64,000 nucleotides of DNA from the NCBI RefSeq assembly GCF_002884445.1, contig NZ_KZ614144.1, forward strand, positions 6,228,920-6,292,919, written 5' to 3'. A program made the translations under genes and the position numbers. The stretch's first letter is position 1, and each line of letters starts with the position of its first letter. Source of the stretch: Paenibacillus castaneae. Lineage in GTDB: Bacteria; Bacillota; Bacilli; Paenibacillales; Paenibacillaceae. The notes beneath the pieces are model-generated. The model was not told the origin of the DNA. It saw only the letters and a program-made list of their open reading frames with translations, and searched no databases. This document shows positions 53,000-61,620 of the stretch, piece after piece.

Positions 53000-53371
53000 C
53001 TAATCTGCTTGCTTATCCTTGGAATAGCTTATGCTTTGGAGCAAACCGGCTTTCTTCAATACATGAAGAACGCTCTTCTCCATCTCCTTCATCTTCATTA
53101 CAGTAGCAGGCTTTCTTACTATTAGTATGAAGTCGGTTTTGGGGACGATTCTATTCTCATGCTGACGCACGATTTCTTTCAGCATTCGGCGCATGCGATT
53201 GCGAACAACAGCGTTGCCAATTTTTTTACTAGCAGATACACCAAGGCGAAATGGATCCGCCGAGGGCTGCTTCGACCAATAGACGACAAACTGCCCATTC
53301 GCAAACGATTTGCCGCTTCTATATATTCGGCTAAAGTCTTCACGGTTGCGAAGACGCAATTTTCTATGCAC
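53000..53371 (-). CDS. rnpA: Ribonuclease P protein component
   Basis: A 123-residue basic protein with the RNR motif (AVVRNRMRRMLKEIVRQ) and N-terminal LRNREDFSRIYRSGKS. It binds the RNase P RNA for 5' processing of pre-tRNAs. A hairpin terminator separates it from rpmH, so its expression is presumably by partial read-through. Confidence 0.96.
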   Translation of the reverse strand: MHRKLRLRNREDFSRIYRSGKSFANGQFVVYWSKQPSADPFRLGVSASKKIGNAVVRNRMRRMLKEIVRQHENRIVPKTDFILIVRKPATVMKMKEMEKSVLHVLKKAGLLQSISYSKDKQAD

Positions 53372-53466
53372 GACTGATAGCCACCGTTCTCTTCTTCATC
53401 TTCTTAGCATTGCCAATAAGTGCACCGCTTAAGCTAAGTGCACTCATAGCTCTCTTCATCGCAAGC

Positions 53467-53495
53467 AAAAAAAAAAGACCACCGGACGTGGTCTT
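53467..53495 (-). terminator. Terminator/attenuator between rpmH and rnpA
   Basis: On the minus strand AAGACCAC pairs with GTGGTCTT across a 5-base loop, followed by about ten T. It starts a few bases past the rpmH stop codon. Confidence 0.93.
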
Positions 53496-53499
53496 CTGC

Positions 53500-53634
53500 T
53501 TATGCGCTCAATACTTTTCTTCCTCTTTGACGGCGCGCTGCCAAAACTTTACGTCCGTTCTTCGTGCTCATCCGCTTACGGAATCCATGCACTTTCGCGC
53601 GTTTGCTTACATTCGGTCTAAATGTAGGTCTCAT
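53500..53634 (-). CDS. rpmH: 50S ribosomal protein L34
   Basis: A 44-residue bL34 read from ATG 53634: MRPTFRPNVSKRAKVHGF, then RKRMSTKNGRKVLAARRQRG, ending KVLSA. This is the usual length and near-universal sequence, highly basic. A strong ribosome site (TAGGAGG) precedes it. The gene marks the left edge of oriC, and its promoter points away from dnaA. Confidence 0.98.
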   Translation of the reverse strand: MRPTFRPNVSKRAKVHGFRKRMSTKNGRKVLAARRQRGRKVLSA

Positions 53635-53688
53635 CGTTCTGCACCTCCTATATAGCGTGTCCCTTGCCTGTTAAAAAACGCTTTTTTT

Positions 53689-53717
53689 ATTAAACCATGT
53701 TAACGCTCAAAAGTCAA
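53689..53717 (-). promoter_or_regulatory. Sigma-A promoter of rpmH
   Basis: On the minus strand TTGACT, a 17-bp spacer and TTTAAT lie about 55 bp upstream of the rpmH start. Confidence 0.82.
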
Positions 53718-53765
53718 TGATTCGCCCTCCCTTCAAAGTTGGTAAGTTAGCACTTTCTAAAAAGG

Positions 53766-54097
53766 CTGTGGATAAAAGTATGAAATGCTTCCTTTTATCG
53801 AAAACTAATAACATGTGCACAATCCACAAGCGGCCCGAACGAACTTTGTCGAAATCTTAACAAGATATAAACAATATGTAGTGGTGTAGATAACTTTTAT
53901 GCACAAGCAGTTGAGAATGTGGATAAAATATGCGATTTCGTTGAAATATAAGGCATCTTTTGCTATGATAATTATGTTTTCACTGTGGATTACATCGTGA
54001 TGGCCTCAGTCTTATCAACAACCTGTGGATAACATTGTGAACAAACTCATCCCCTATTTATAACTCATTTGCTTCTACAGCGTCAGAATGTGGATGC
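53766..54097. other. oriC, upstream DnaA-box cluster
   Basis: Perfect DnaA boxes (TGTGGATAA) occur at 53766, 53918 and 54024. Near-matches occur at 53820 (inverted, CAATCCACA), 53885 (TGTAGATAA), 53984 (TGTGGATTA) and 54089 (TGTGGATGC). The region is A/T-rich and gene-free from 53635 to 54177, and contains the dnaA promoter among the boxes, so DnaA probably represses its own gene here. This corresponds to the incA/B side of a bipartite Bacillus-type origin. Confidence 0.9.
53941..53969 (+). promoter_or_regulatory. Sigma-A promoter of dnaA
   Basis: TTGAAA (53941-53946), a 17-bp spacer and TATGAT (53964-53969) lie between DnaA boxes about 210 bp upstream of the dnaA GTG. DnaA boxes at 53984 and 54024 lie just downstream, consistent with autoregulation. 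Confidence 0.75.
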
Positions 54098-54177
54098 TTT
54101 CGTTATAAAATCCCGTATTTCGACAATTTTTCGCGTAACTGCGCCCATTGGGCGATTTGGATAAGGAGTGACAGTCT

Positions 54178-55533
54178 GTGGACAGCCATACCTATGATTT
54201 ATGGCAGCAAGTGTTGTCAATCATCCAAACAAAACTAAGCAAACCGAGCTTTGACACCTGGTTCAAAGCGACGAAGGCTTCTTTTGTCGATGATTCTATG
54301 CTTGAAGTAACAGCGCCGACAACATTTGCGGCCGAATGGCTGGAAGGCCGATATACAAAGCTTATTAGAACGACGCTGTTCGAATTTTTAGGCAGACAAG
54401 TTGATGTGCGCTTTTCTATTGAAGAGCCCAAAGGCGCGGAGCCTGCTTTTATGTTCCCGCCGAAAGCCGTTAATATTCCTGCAATGAATGAAGAAGCAAC
54501 GCCGACTCATATGCTTAACCCGAAGTACACATTTGATACATTCGTCATTGGCGCGAACAACCGCTTCGCGCATGCTGCATCGTTGGCTGTAGCCGAAGCG
54601 CCGGCCAAAGCTTATAATCCATTGTTTTTGTACGGTGGTGTAGGCCTTGGAAAAACCCACTTAATGCACGCAATCGGCCACTACATCATGGATCACAATC
54701 CGAACACGAAGGTGCTGTATATTTCGTCCGAGAAATTTACGAATGAATTTATTAATGCGATTCGTGATAACCGCGGAGAAAGCTTCCGTACGAAATACCG
54801 CAATATCGACGTCCTTCTCATCGATGACATTCAATTTTTGGCAGGCAAAGAGCAAACCCAGGAAGAGTTTTTCCATACCTTTAATGCTCTGCACGAGGAA
54901 CGGAAACAAATTGTTATATCAAGCGATCGCCCGCCGAAAGAAATTCCAACGCTTGAGGAAAGACTGCGTTCCCGGTTTGAATGGGGACTTATTACGGATA
55001 TTCAGCCTCCTGATCTAGAAACACGGATCGCCATATTGCGTAAGAAAGCGCGAGCCGAGAACCTGGATATTCCGAACGAAGCTATGATCTATATTGCTAA
55101 TCAAATCGATACGAATATTAGAGAATTAGAAGGAGCTTTAATAAGGGTTGTCGCCTACTCCTCCTTAATCAATGCTGATATCACCTCGCATTTGGCAGCC
55201 GAAGCACTCAAGGATATTATTCCCTCAAGCCGCCCTAGGATGATAACGATGCTCGATATTCAGAATAAAGTCGGCGAATTTTATGGACTAAGGCTTGAAG
55301 AGTTCAAAGCGCGGAAACGTACGAAGGCTGTCGCCTTCCCGCGTCAAATCGCTATGTATTTATCGCGGGAGCTCACTGATTTCTCACTTCCAAAGATCGG
55401 TGAAGCGTTTGGTGGCCGAGACCACACAACGGTCATCCATGCGCATGAAAAAATTACTCAGCAGCTTAAGATCGATCAGGACCTATACAAAATCGTTCAA
55501 AACCTGACTGAAAAGATCAAAAATCATATGTGA
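54178..55533 (+). CDS. dnaA: Chromosomal replication initiator DnaA
   Basis: A 451-residue DnaA starting with GTG after AAGGAG. Domain I (DLWQQVLSIIQTKLSKPSFD) is followed by a short domain II and the AAA+ domain with Walker A GGVGLGKT (153-160) and Walker B LLIDDIQFL. The domain IV signature is GGRDHTTVIHAHEKI. DnaA-ATP opens the origin and recruits the helicase. It is followed by a hairpin and the second origin half before dnaN. Confidence 0.98.
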   Translation: MDSHTYDLWQQVLSIIQTKLSKPSFDTWFKATKASFVDDSMLEVTAPTTFAAEWLEGRYTKLIRTTLFEFLGRQVDVRFSIEEPKGAEPAFMFPPKAVNIPAMNEEATPTHMLNPKYTFDTFVIGANNRFAHAASLAVAEAPAKAYNPLFLYGGVGLGKTHLMHAIGHYIMDHNPNTKVLYISSEKFTNEFINAIRDNRGESFRTKYRNIDVLLIDDIQFLAGKEQTQEEFFHTFNALHEERKQIVISSDRPPKEIPTLEERLRSRFEWGLITDIQPPDLETRIAILRKKARAENLDIPNEAMIYIANQIDTNIRELEGALIRVVAYSSLINADITSHLAAEALKDIIPSSRPRMITMLDIQNKVGEFYGLRLEEFKARKRTKAVAFPRQIAMYLSRELTDFSLPKIGEAFGGRDHTTVIHAHEKITQQLKIDQDLYKIVQNLTEKIKNHM

Positions 55534-55539
55534 ACAAGT

Positions 55540-55584
55540 AAGCAAGCCTATACACACGCTATGCACATGTGGATAGGCTTGCTT
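55540..55584 (+). terminator. Hairpin after dnaA that embeds a DnaA box
   Basis: A perfect 12-bp stem (AAGCAAGCCTAT at 55540-55551 with ATAGGCTTGCTT at 55573-55584), 6 bp past the dnaA stop, followed by TAT only. The right arm overlaps the DnaA box TGTGGATAG at 55568-55576. It may act as terminator, origin structure or both. Confidence 0.65.
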
Positions 55585-55740
55585 TATCAGCCTTACTAGG
55601 GGTTATCCACATATTCAGTGCCCCTACTACTACGACTACTAAAAATCTTTAAAAAAACATCATCAAATAAGCCGAAACGGCCAATTCTTAATTTCAAAAA
55701 AATTCAACAACATTCAACAAATTAAAACGAATAATTCTAT
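55568..55740. other. oriC unwinding region between dnaA and dnaN
   Basis: DnaA boxes at 55568 (TGTGGATAG) and 55603 (TTATCCACA, perfect, inverted) are followed by a GC patch (CCCC at 55621) and a repeated trinucleotide track (CTACTACTACGACTACTA, 55624-55641). An A/T-rich stretch then runs to dnaN. The order box, GC patch, trinucleotide track, A/T-rich DNA matches the basal unwinding system with DnaA-trios described in Bacillus subtilis. Strand opening is expected right of 55641. Confidence 0.82.
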
Positions 55741-55761
55741 AAGATCACTAGGAGTGAAACT

Positions 55762-56904
55762 ATGAAATTAACTATTTCAAAAAATGAATTAAATGATGCC
55801 ATCCAGCAAGTATCGAAAGCTGCATCTTCTCGACCAACCATTCCGATTCTTGGCGGTATCAAAATCGAAGTTACCCACTTAGGGGTCACACTCACTGCTA
55901 GTGATACTGATATATCGATCCAAAGCTTTATTCCTGTCGAAAGAGATCAATTCGTTATTGCAAATGTCGATAAGCCGGGAAGTGTTGTTCTTCCTGCCAA
56001 ATTTTTTGTAGAGATCGTTAAGAAGCTTCCGTCGGAACAAGTCATAATCGAGGTAAGCAGTTCTTACCAGACGATGATTCGTTCAGGCTCCACTGAAATT
56101 CAAATGGTTGGGCTTGATCCAGAGGAATTCCCAGTCCTTCCGTCCATTGAGCAGAATGATGTGCTGCAAGTACCTGGCGATTTACTGAAAGCGATGATTC
56201 GACAAACTGTTTTAGCTGCATCAGCGAGCGAGCAAACGCCGATTTTGACAGGGGTTTTGTGGAATTTACTTGAAGGCGAGCTTAAATTCGTAGCCACTGA
56301 CCGCCACCGGCTTGCAAGCCGTACGGCTCAAGTAGATACGGAAGCCCAATTTAAATTTAGCAATGTCGTCATCTCAGCCAAAACGCTCATCGAGCTGTCG
56401 AAGCTCGTGCCAGAGCAGCATGCGCTAGTTGATATCGTTGTTGCCGACAATCAAGTTCTATTCAAACTTGGAAATGTGCTGTTCTATACGCGCATTCTGG
56501 ATGGAACTTATCCCGATACATCTAAGATTATTCCTCAAACGTTCAAAACAGAACTTGTTCTAGATACAAAAAATGTAATGGATGCGATAGATCGGGCTTA
56601 TCTGATGTCACGTGAGGAAAAAACGAATATTGTTCGCCTAATGACTCTTGAGGATGGAACGATCGAAATATCATCAAGCTCTACAGAGCTTGGACGTGTT
56701 ACAGAGCAGCTTGAAGCGAAGCAATTTAACGGAGAACCGCTTCGGATCGCATTTAACTCGAAATATATGCTTGATGTGCTTAAAGTTATTGACAGCGAGC
56801 AATTGTTTATCGGCTTCACAGGCGCCATGAGCCCTATCATTATTCGCCCAATTGACCATGCCTACAGCATGTACGTAATTCTGCCTTACCGCACAACAGG
56901 CTAA
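55762..56904 (+). CDS. dnaN: DNA polymerase III sliding clamp (beta)
   Basis: A 380-residue clamp with three repeated domains: MKLTISKNELNDAIQQVSKA, then SSRPTIPILGGIKIE and the C-terminal MYVILPYRTTG. It encircles DNA and tethers the polymerase, mismatch-repair and ligase partners. AGGAG precedes the ATG. The dnaN start closes oriC on the right. Confidence 0.98.
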   Translation: MKLTISKNELNDAIQQVSKAASSRPTIPILGGIKIEVTHLGVTLTASDTDISIQSFIPVERDQFVIANVDKPGSVVLPAKFFVEIVKKLPSEQVIIEVSSSYQTMIRSGSTEIQMVGLDPEEFPVLPSIEQNDVLQVPGDLLKAMIRQTVLAASASEQTPILTGVLWNLLEGELKFVATDRHRLASRTAQVDTEAQFKFSNVVISAKTLIELSKLVPEQHALVDIVVADNQVLFKLGNVLFYTRILDGTYPDTSKIIPQTFKTELVLDTKNVMDAIDRAYLMSREEKTNIVRLMTLEDGTIEISSSSTELGRVTEQLEAKQFNGEPLRIAFNSKYMLDVLKVIDSEQLFIGFTGAMSPIIIRPIDHAYSMYVILPYRTTG

Positions 56905-56939
56905 TACGAACTTAAGCAAAGAAAGGAATGAGACGTCCT

Positions 56940-57155
56940 ATGAAGGAAATCGTCATTCATACAGAATATATAACGCTTGGCCAGTTTTTAAAGCTCGCGG
57001 ATTGTATTTCTACTGGAGGCCATGCCAAGTTTTTTCTCCAAGAAAGCAAGGTTCTCATCAACGGAGAGGCAGATAATCGCAGAGGCAGAAAGCTGTATGC
57101 TGGTGATAAAGTAGAGGTTGAGGGCTGCGGCGACTTTACGGTAGGTAGAGCGTAG
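56940..57155 (+). CDS. yaaA: S4-domain RNA-binding protein YaaA
   Basis: The start is set at ATG 56940 (MKEIVIHTEYITLGQFLKLA) because AAAGGA directly touches an earlier ATG at 56928. The 71-residue product is a single S4 domain (DCISTGGHAKFFLQESKVLI, then NGEADNRRGRKLYAGD). It probably binds structured RNA, likely in ribosome assembly. Between dnaN and recF, as in Bacillus. Confidence 0.92.
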   Translation: MKEIVIHTEYITLGQFLKLADCISTGGHAKFFLQESKVLINGEADNRRGRKLYAGDKVEVEGCGDFTVGRA

Positions 57156-57182
57156 CGCACCAAGGGACCGGGAGGTCAAAAC

Positions 57183-58292
57183 GTGTTTTTAACAAGCATA
57201 CAGTTACAAAACTATCGCAATTATAGTGAGCTTGATTTGCAAACGCCCAACAAAGTAAACGTATTTCTGGGCCCTAACGCACAAGGGAAAACGAATCTGC
57301 TTGAAGCGATTTTTGTGCTCGCTCTAACAAAGTCTCATCGCACCTCGAAGGATAAGGAGCTGATTGGCTGGCAAGCTGAATCGGCTCGTATTGCCGGAGA
57401 GGCGAACAAGAAGTATGGTTCAGTGAAGCTCGATCTGCTCTTTTCCGCCAAAGGAAAGAAAGCGAAGATCAATGGACTTGAGCAGCGCAAGCTAAGTGAT
57501 TTTATTGGCTCCGTCAATGTGGTTATGTTTGCGCCAGAGGATCTTGAAATCGTAAAAGGAACGCCGGGAATACGAAGACGGTTTCTTGATATGGAAATCG
57601 GACAAGTACAGCCCGGCTATTTGCATACGCTGCAGCAATACGGAAAAGTGCTTATGCAGCGAAACAATTTCCTAAAAGCAGCGTACCCAAGCGGGGCTAA
57701 TCAAACGATGCTCGATGTTTGGAATATGCAGCTGGCGGAGCACGGTGTTAAAATTATGAAAAAAAGGGAACACTTCATACATAAATTACAAACGTACGCC
57801 GAACAAATTCATGCGGGAATAACGAATGGGGCCGAACAGCTCACAATTCAGTACCGTCCTTCGTTTGATACGGACGCCTTGCAAGATGAATCTGTTTTAT
57901 TTAATCAATTTATGATAAAGTTATCACAGGTGAAAGATCAGGAGATTCGCAGAGGCGTTACGCTCGTGGGACCACATCGCGACGATTTGGCTTTTTTCAT
58001 TAACGGCAAGGAAGCCCAAATATTCGGTTCCCAAGGGCAGCAGCGAACAACGGCCCTATCTTTAAAATTAGCGGAAATAGAGCTCATTAACGAAGAAATC
58101 GGAGAATACCCGCTTTTGCTGCTTGACGATGTCTTGTCAGAACTCGACCAGAATCGGCAAACGCAGCTTATTGAGACGTTCCAAAGCAAGGTGCAAACCT
58201 TTATTACGACCACCGGCCTTGAAAGCGTGAATGTTAGTAAGCTTCAGGATGCCGGCATCTACCATGTGAAAGACGGCCGAGTGACACGTTAG
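57183..58292 (+). CDS. recF: DNA replication and repair protein RecF
   Basis: A 369-residue SMC-like ATPase starting with GTG after GGGAGG. Walker A is GPNAQGKTNLLEAIF (about 30-37), the signature region is GSQGQQRTTALSLKLAE and Walker B is LLLLDDVLSELDQNRQ. With RecO and RecR it loads RecA at ssDNA gaps. The conserved SHR-type TKSHRTSKDKELI segment near residue 50 is present. Confidence 0.96.
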   Translation: MFLTSIQLQNYRNYSELDLQTPNKVNVFLGPNAQGKTNLLEAIFVLALTKSHRTSKDKELIGWQAESARIAGEANKKYGSVKLDLLFSAKGKKAKINGLEQRKLSDFIGSVNVVMFAPEDLEIVKGTPGIRRRFLDMEIGQVQPGYLHTLQQYGKVLMQRNNFLKAAYPSGANQTMLDVWNMQLAEHGVKIMKKREHFIHKLQTYAEQIHAGITNGAEQLTIQYRPSFDTDALQDESVLFNQFMIKLSQVKDQEIRRGVTLVGPHRDDLAFFINGKEAQIFGSQGQQRTTALSLKLAEIELINEEIGEYPLLLLDDVLSELDQNRQTQLIETFQSKVQTFITTTGLESVNVSKLQDAGIYHVKDGRVTR

Positions 58293-58320
58293 GTGCGATT
58301 AGGAGAGGTGAGCTAAGGCT

Positions 58321-58572
58321 ATGTACATCCATTTAGGCGGCGAGAAAATTATTCGGGCTGCGGAGCTGGTGGCCATTTTTGATATCTCTATCGAGCAATC
58401 CTCAAAACTATCCAAGCAATTCGTTGCGGGGGCACGCAAACGTAAAGACGTTGAAACGATAGGCGAGGAAGAGCCGAAATCAATCGTTGTGACGAAGCAG
58501 AAAATATATTATTCGCCCATTTCATCCTCTACGTTAAAGAAACGCGCACATTATTTTGCAGCAAACGGGTAG
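58321..58572 (+). CDS. remB: Extracellular matrix regulator RemB-like (DUF370)
   Basis: An 83-residue DUF370 protein (MYIHLGGEKIIRAAELVAIF, then KSIVVTKQKIYYSPISSSTL). RemA/RemB act on matrix and osmoprotection genes in Bacillus; its partner RemA lies elsewhere. Located between recF and gyrB exactly as yaaB is. Confidence 0.9.
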   Translation: MYIHLGGEKIIRAAELVAIFDISIEQSSKLSKQFVAGARKRKDVETIGEEEPKSIVVTKQKIYYSPISSSTLKKRAHYFAANG

Positions 58573-58618
58573 AGCGAAGGCGATTAGGAAAAGCAGTTGA
58601 GAGGAGCAGTGAGCTTGC

Positions 58619-60529
58619 ATGTCTTTGGAGCAGCATACGTATGACGAGAGTCAGATACAGGTCCTAGAAGGTTTAGAGGCAGTACGCAAACGTCCGGGGA
58701 TGTATATTGGTTCCACTAGTAGCAAAGGTCTTCACCATCTCGTATGGGAGGTTGTCGATAACAGTATTGACGAGGCTTTGGCCGGTTATTGCTCTAAGAT
58801 CGAAATCATCATCCATGAGAATAATAGTGTGACCGTTACAGATAATGGACGGGGTATTCCAGTCGGCGAGAATGTAAAGCTGAAAAAATCCACGCTCGAA
58901 GTTGTTATGACTGTATTGCATGCGGGAGGCAAGTTTGGCGGAGAGGGCTATAAAGTATCCGGCGGCTTGCACGGGGTTGGCGTATCCGTTGTGAATGCAT
59001 TGTCTGAGCTCGTTATTGTTCAAGTTAAACGGGACGGACATATTTATCAACAGGAATACCGCAAAGGCGCTCCTCAATACGATACTAAAATCGTTGGTGA
59101 TACGACAGAAACGGGAACTAAGACTACGTTTACGCCGGACAAAGAAATTTTCACCGAAACAACCATATTTGATTACGAGACGCTGCAGTCGCGTGTTCGC
59201 GAGCTGGGCTTTTTGAATAAAGGCATTGAACTTGTGTTGACCGATGAGCGCACAGGTGTATCCAATACATTCAAAAACGAAGGCGGTATTAGTGAATTCG
59301 TTCAGTATTTGAACCGCAATCGTGTTGCGCTGCATGAAACGCCGATTTATGTAGAGGGTTCGAAGGATTACATCCAAGTAGAAGTTGCTCTGCAATACAA
59401 TGATTCCTATACAGAGAACATTTATTCGTTTGCCAATAACATTAATACGCATGAGGGCGGAACACATGAATCTGGCTTCAAGAGCGCTTTGACACGGATC
59501 ATTAACGATTACGCCCGTAAATCGAATTTAATTAAAGAAAATGATTCAAACTTCTCCGGAGATGACGTGCGTGAAGGTTTGACGGCGATTATTTCTGTGA
59601 AAATTCCAGAACCGCAATTCGAGGGACAAACGAAAACAAAGCTTGGCAACAGTGAAGTAAGAGGGATTGTAGAATCCTTTTTCGCAGAGAAGCTTCAAGA
59701 GTTCCTGGAAGAGAATCCATCCGTCTCGCGTAAAATTGTCGAGAAAGGCCTGCAGGCAGCTCGCGCCCGCGAAGCAGCCCGTAAAGCACGTGAGCTGACT
59801 CGCCGCAAGAGCGCGCTTGAGGTTGGTTCCCTTCCAGGTAAGCTTGCCGATTGCTCATCTAAGGATGCATCAATCAGCGAACTGTACATCGTAGAAGGAG
59901 ACTCGGCAGGCGGATCCGCGAAGCAAGGACGTGACCGTCACTTCCAAGCTATTTTGCCGTTGCGCGGTAAAATATTGAACGTTGAGAAGGCTCGCTTGGA
60001 TCGCATTCTGGGCAATGCCGAGATAAGAGCAATTATTACAGCGCTTGGCACTGGTATAAGCGATGACTTCGATCTGTCTAAAGCACGCTACCACAAAGTG
60101 ATTATTATGACGGACGCGGACGTTGACGGTGCACATATCCGTACATTGCTGCTGACTTTCTTCTACCGTTACATGAGAGAAATTCTAGAAGCAGGCTATA
60201 TTTATATTGCACAGCCTCCATTGTTCAAAGTTGAGCGCAACAAAGTCATTCGCTATGCGCAGACGGAGAAGGAACGTGATCAGATCATTGCTGAATTCGG
60301 CGAAGGCGTGAAAGTAAACGTTCAACGCTACAAAGGACTCGGAGAGATGAACGCCGTTCAGCTTTGGGAGACAACGATGGATCCCGAAAGCCGTTCCATG
60401 CTGCAAGTGACAATCGAAGATGCTATTGAAGCCGATGTCATATTCGATACGCTGATGGGCGACAACGTTGAGCCTCGTCGCGAATTTATTCACAAATATG
60501 CAAGATACGTAACGAATTTGGACGTTTAA
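58619..60529 (+). CDS. gyrB: DNA gyrase subunit B
   Basis: A 636-residue type IIA topoisomerase subunit. The GHKL ATPase has EVVDNSIDEALAG, DNGRGIPV and GGLHGVGVSVVNAL; the TOPRIM domain has EGDSAGGSAKQGRDRHFQAI, PLRGKILNVEKA and DADVDGAHIRTLLLTF. The C-terminus carries QRYKGLGEMN. It powers negative supercoiling with GyrA; novobiocin targets its ATPase. It ends with a strong terminator before the convergent YheC/YheD gene. Confidence 0.98.
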   Translation: MSLEQHTYDESQIQVLEGLEAVRKRPGMYIGSTSSKGLHHLVWEVVDNSIDEALAGYCSKIEIIIHENNSVTVTDNGRGIPVGENVKLKKSTLEVVMTVLHAGGKFGGEGYKVSGGLHGVGVSVVNALSELVIVQVKRDGHIYQQEYRKGAPQYDTKIVGDTTETGTKTTFTPDKEIFTETTIFDYETLQSRVRELGFLNKGIELVLTDERTGVSNTFKNEGGISEFVQYLNRNRVALHETPIYVEGSKDYIQVEVALQYNDSYTENIYSFANNINTHEGGTHESGFKSALTRIINDYARKSNLIKENDSNFSGDDVREGLTAIISVKIPEPQFEGQTKTKLGNSEVRGIVESFFAEKLQEFLEENPSVSRKIVEKGLQAARAREAARKARELTRRKSALEVGSLPGKLADCSSKDASISELYIVEGDSAGGSAKQGRDRHFQAILPLRGKILNVEKARLDRILGNAEIRAIITALGTGISDDFDLSKARYHKVIIMTDADVDGAHIRTLLLTFFYRYMREILEAGYIYIAQPPLFKVERNKVIRYAQTEKERDQIIAEFGEGVKVNVQRYKGLGEMNAVQLWETTMDPESRSMLQVTIEDAIEADVIFDTLMGDNVEPRREFIHKYARYVTNLDV

Positions 60530-60543
60530 TTATTGTGAGTGTG

Positions 60544-60581
60544 GAAGCAGTCATCCATTACGGATGATTGCTTCTTTTTTT
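60544..60581 (+). terminator. Terminator of gyrB
   Basis: GAAGCAGTCATCC pairs with GGATGATTGCTTC (one wobble) across a 5-base loop, followed by seven T. Its 3' side overlaps the last codons of the convergent gene ending at 60558. Transcription of gyrA therefore needs its own promoter. Confidence 0.95.
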
Positions 60582-61370
60582 GAATCGCCCATAAGCTTTG
60601 GCATATCGATATATTTTATGAAAAACACTTTGATCATTCAGCTTGCGGAAAATAAATGGATCAGGATAGGTATTTACCTCCAGTATCCAAGGATGAAGCT
60701 TTAAATCAACGGCGATATCTACGCCTATTTCTTTAATATTCGGGTAGGTGGCTTGCAGATGGTGTGCGATATTAAGGCTGAGCTTTCTCAGCTTATTCTT
60801 GAATGCAGCCAGCTCCGATGAAGTCGTATGATCGGACATGAGCATCTCTATAGACATTGGTGTGCCGCCGCTGTGATAATTAGTCACAATCTTCTTCGGA
60901 TGCGCAAGCCTCCCGATTATCCCTGTTGCTTCCCATTTATTGTTAAGATTTTTTTGTACCATGACACGTATATCGAAACGGCGTTTTTGATGACGAAGCA
61001 GGTGAATTCCTTTCTGGACGATATAACGGCGATTTTTGATTTGGGACGCAAGCCTGCGATAAAGCGAATCAATCGATGAGAAAAAAAGTATTTTTTGCTC
61101 AAGCTGATAACGGTAGCCAATAGAAGGAACGAATGTTCTTTCTACCCGAATGACGCCGTTGCCGAATGTGCCGTTTATCGGCTTAACGTAAATCATGCCA
61201 TATTCGAGGAGCATGGACTTTAAGCTGCTATGGCTAAACAACTTTGTATCTGGCATATATTGACGCAAATAATCGGATTTCAGCATTACTTTTGTTTTGG
61301 CCCATTTGCTCTGAACGCGCTGAATGGTCAACGTTATTTCCCCTCTCGACATGGTGCTTCCCATGATCAT
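60558..61370 (-). CDS. YheC/YheD-family ATP-grasp protein, convergent with gyrB
   Basis: A 270-residue protein on the strand opposite gyrB and gyrA. The ATP-grasp pattern is visible in MIYVKPINGTFGNGVIRVER, RFDIRVMVQKNLNNKWEATG, IGVDIAVDLKLHPWILEVNT and the closing YPDPF. The YheC/YheD family is linked to the endospore coat and, by fold, to peptide or polyglutamate ligation; the substrate is unknown. It separates gyrB from gyrA by about 1.1 kb. Several ATG codons near the N-terminus (61370, 61364, 61352) leave the exact start open. Confidence 0.85.
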   Translation of the reverse strand: MIMGSTMSRGEITLTIQRVQSKWAKTKVMLKSDYLRQYMPDTKLFSHSSLKSMLLEYGMIYVKPINGTFGNGVIRVERTFVPSIGYRYQLEQKILFFSSIDSLYRRLASQIKNRRYIVQKGIHLLRHQKRRFDIRVMVQKNLNNKWEATGIIGRLAHPKKIVTNYHSGGTPMSIEMLMSDHTTSSELAAFKNKLRKLSLNIAHHLQATYPNIKEIGVDIAVDLKLHPWILEVNTYPDPFIFRKLNDQSVFHKIYRYAKAYGRFKKRSNHP

Positions 61371-61407
61371 TATTTAAGCTGGGACAGGAGACAGACTTTG
61401 GATTGAG

Positions 61408-61416
61408 TGGTATAAT
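61408..61416 (+). promoter_or_regulatory. Extended -10 promoter of gyrA
   Basis: TGG-TATAAT (61408-61416) is a perfect extended -10 element; no good -35 is seen at 17 bp (GAGACA). It lies about 205 bp before the gyrA ATG, giving a long leader with no recognised structure. Confidence 0.72.
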
Positions 61417-61620
61417 GTAAGTTAGGTCTGTTTATTTTATGGCAGCTTTTCATAAATGGAGAGTGTCGATTCACCTATTTTTTAGGATGAATTTCAAGAG
61501 ATTTGAGGTAATTCCAAAAGTATGAGCAGAAAAGGTTTAGATGCTCGCTTTTTGAGAAAGTAATATAGTGAGTTTCTGTTGAATGAAGAGTAGTGATAGA
61601 TAGCGTCAGGGAGGTAAATC

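Noticed and set aside
58673..59467. 264-codon minus-strand ORF inside gyrB
   Set aside because: It is fully antisense to the conserved ATPase and transducer domains of gyrB; no ribosome site and no recognisable domain.
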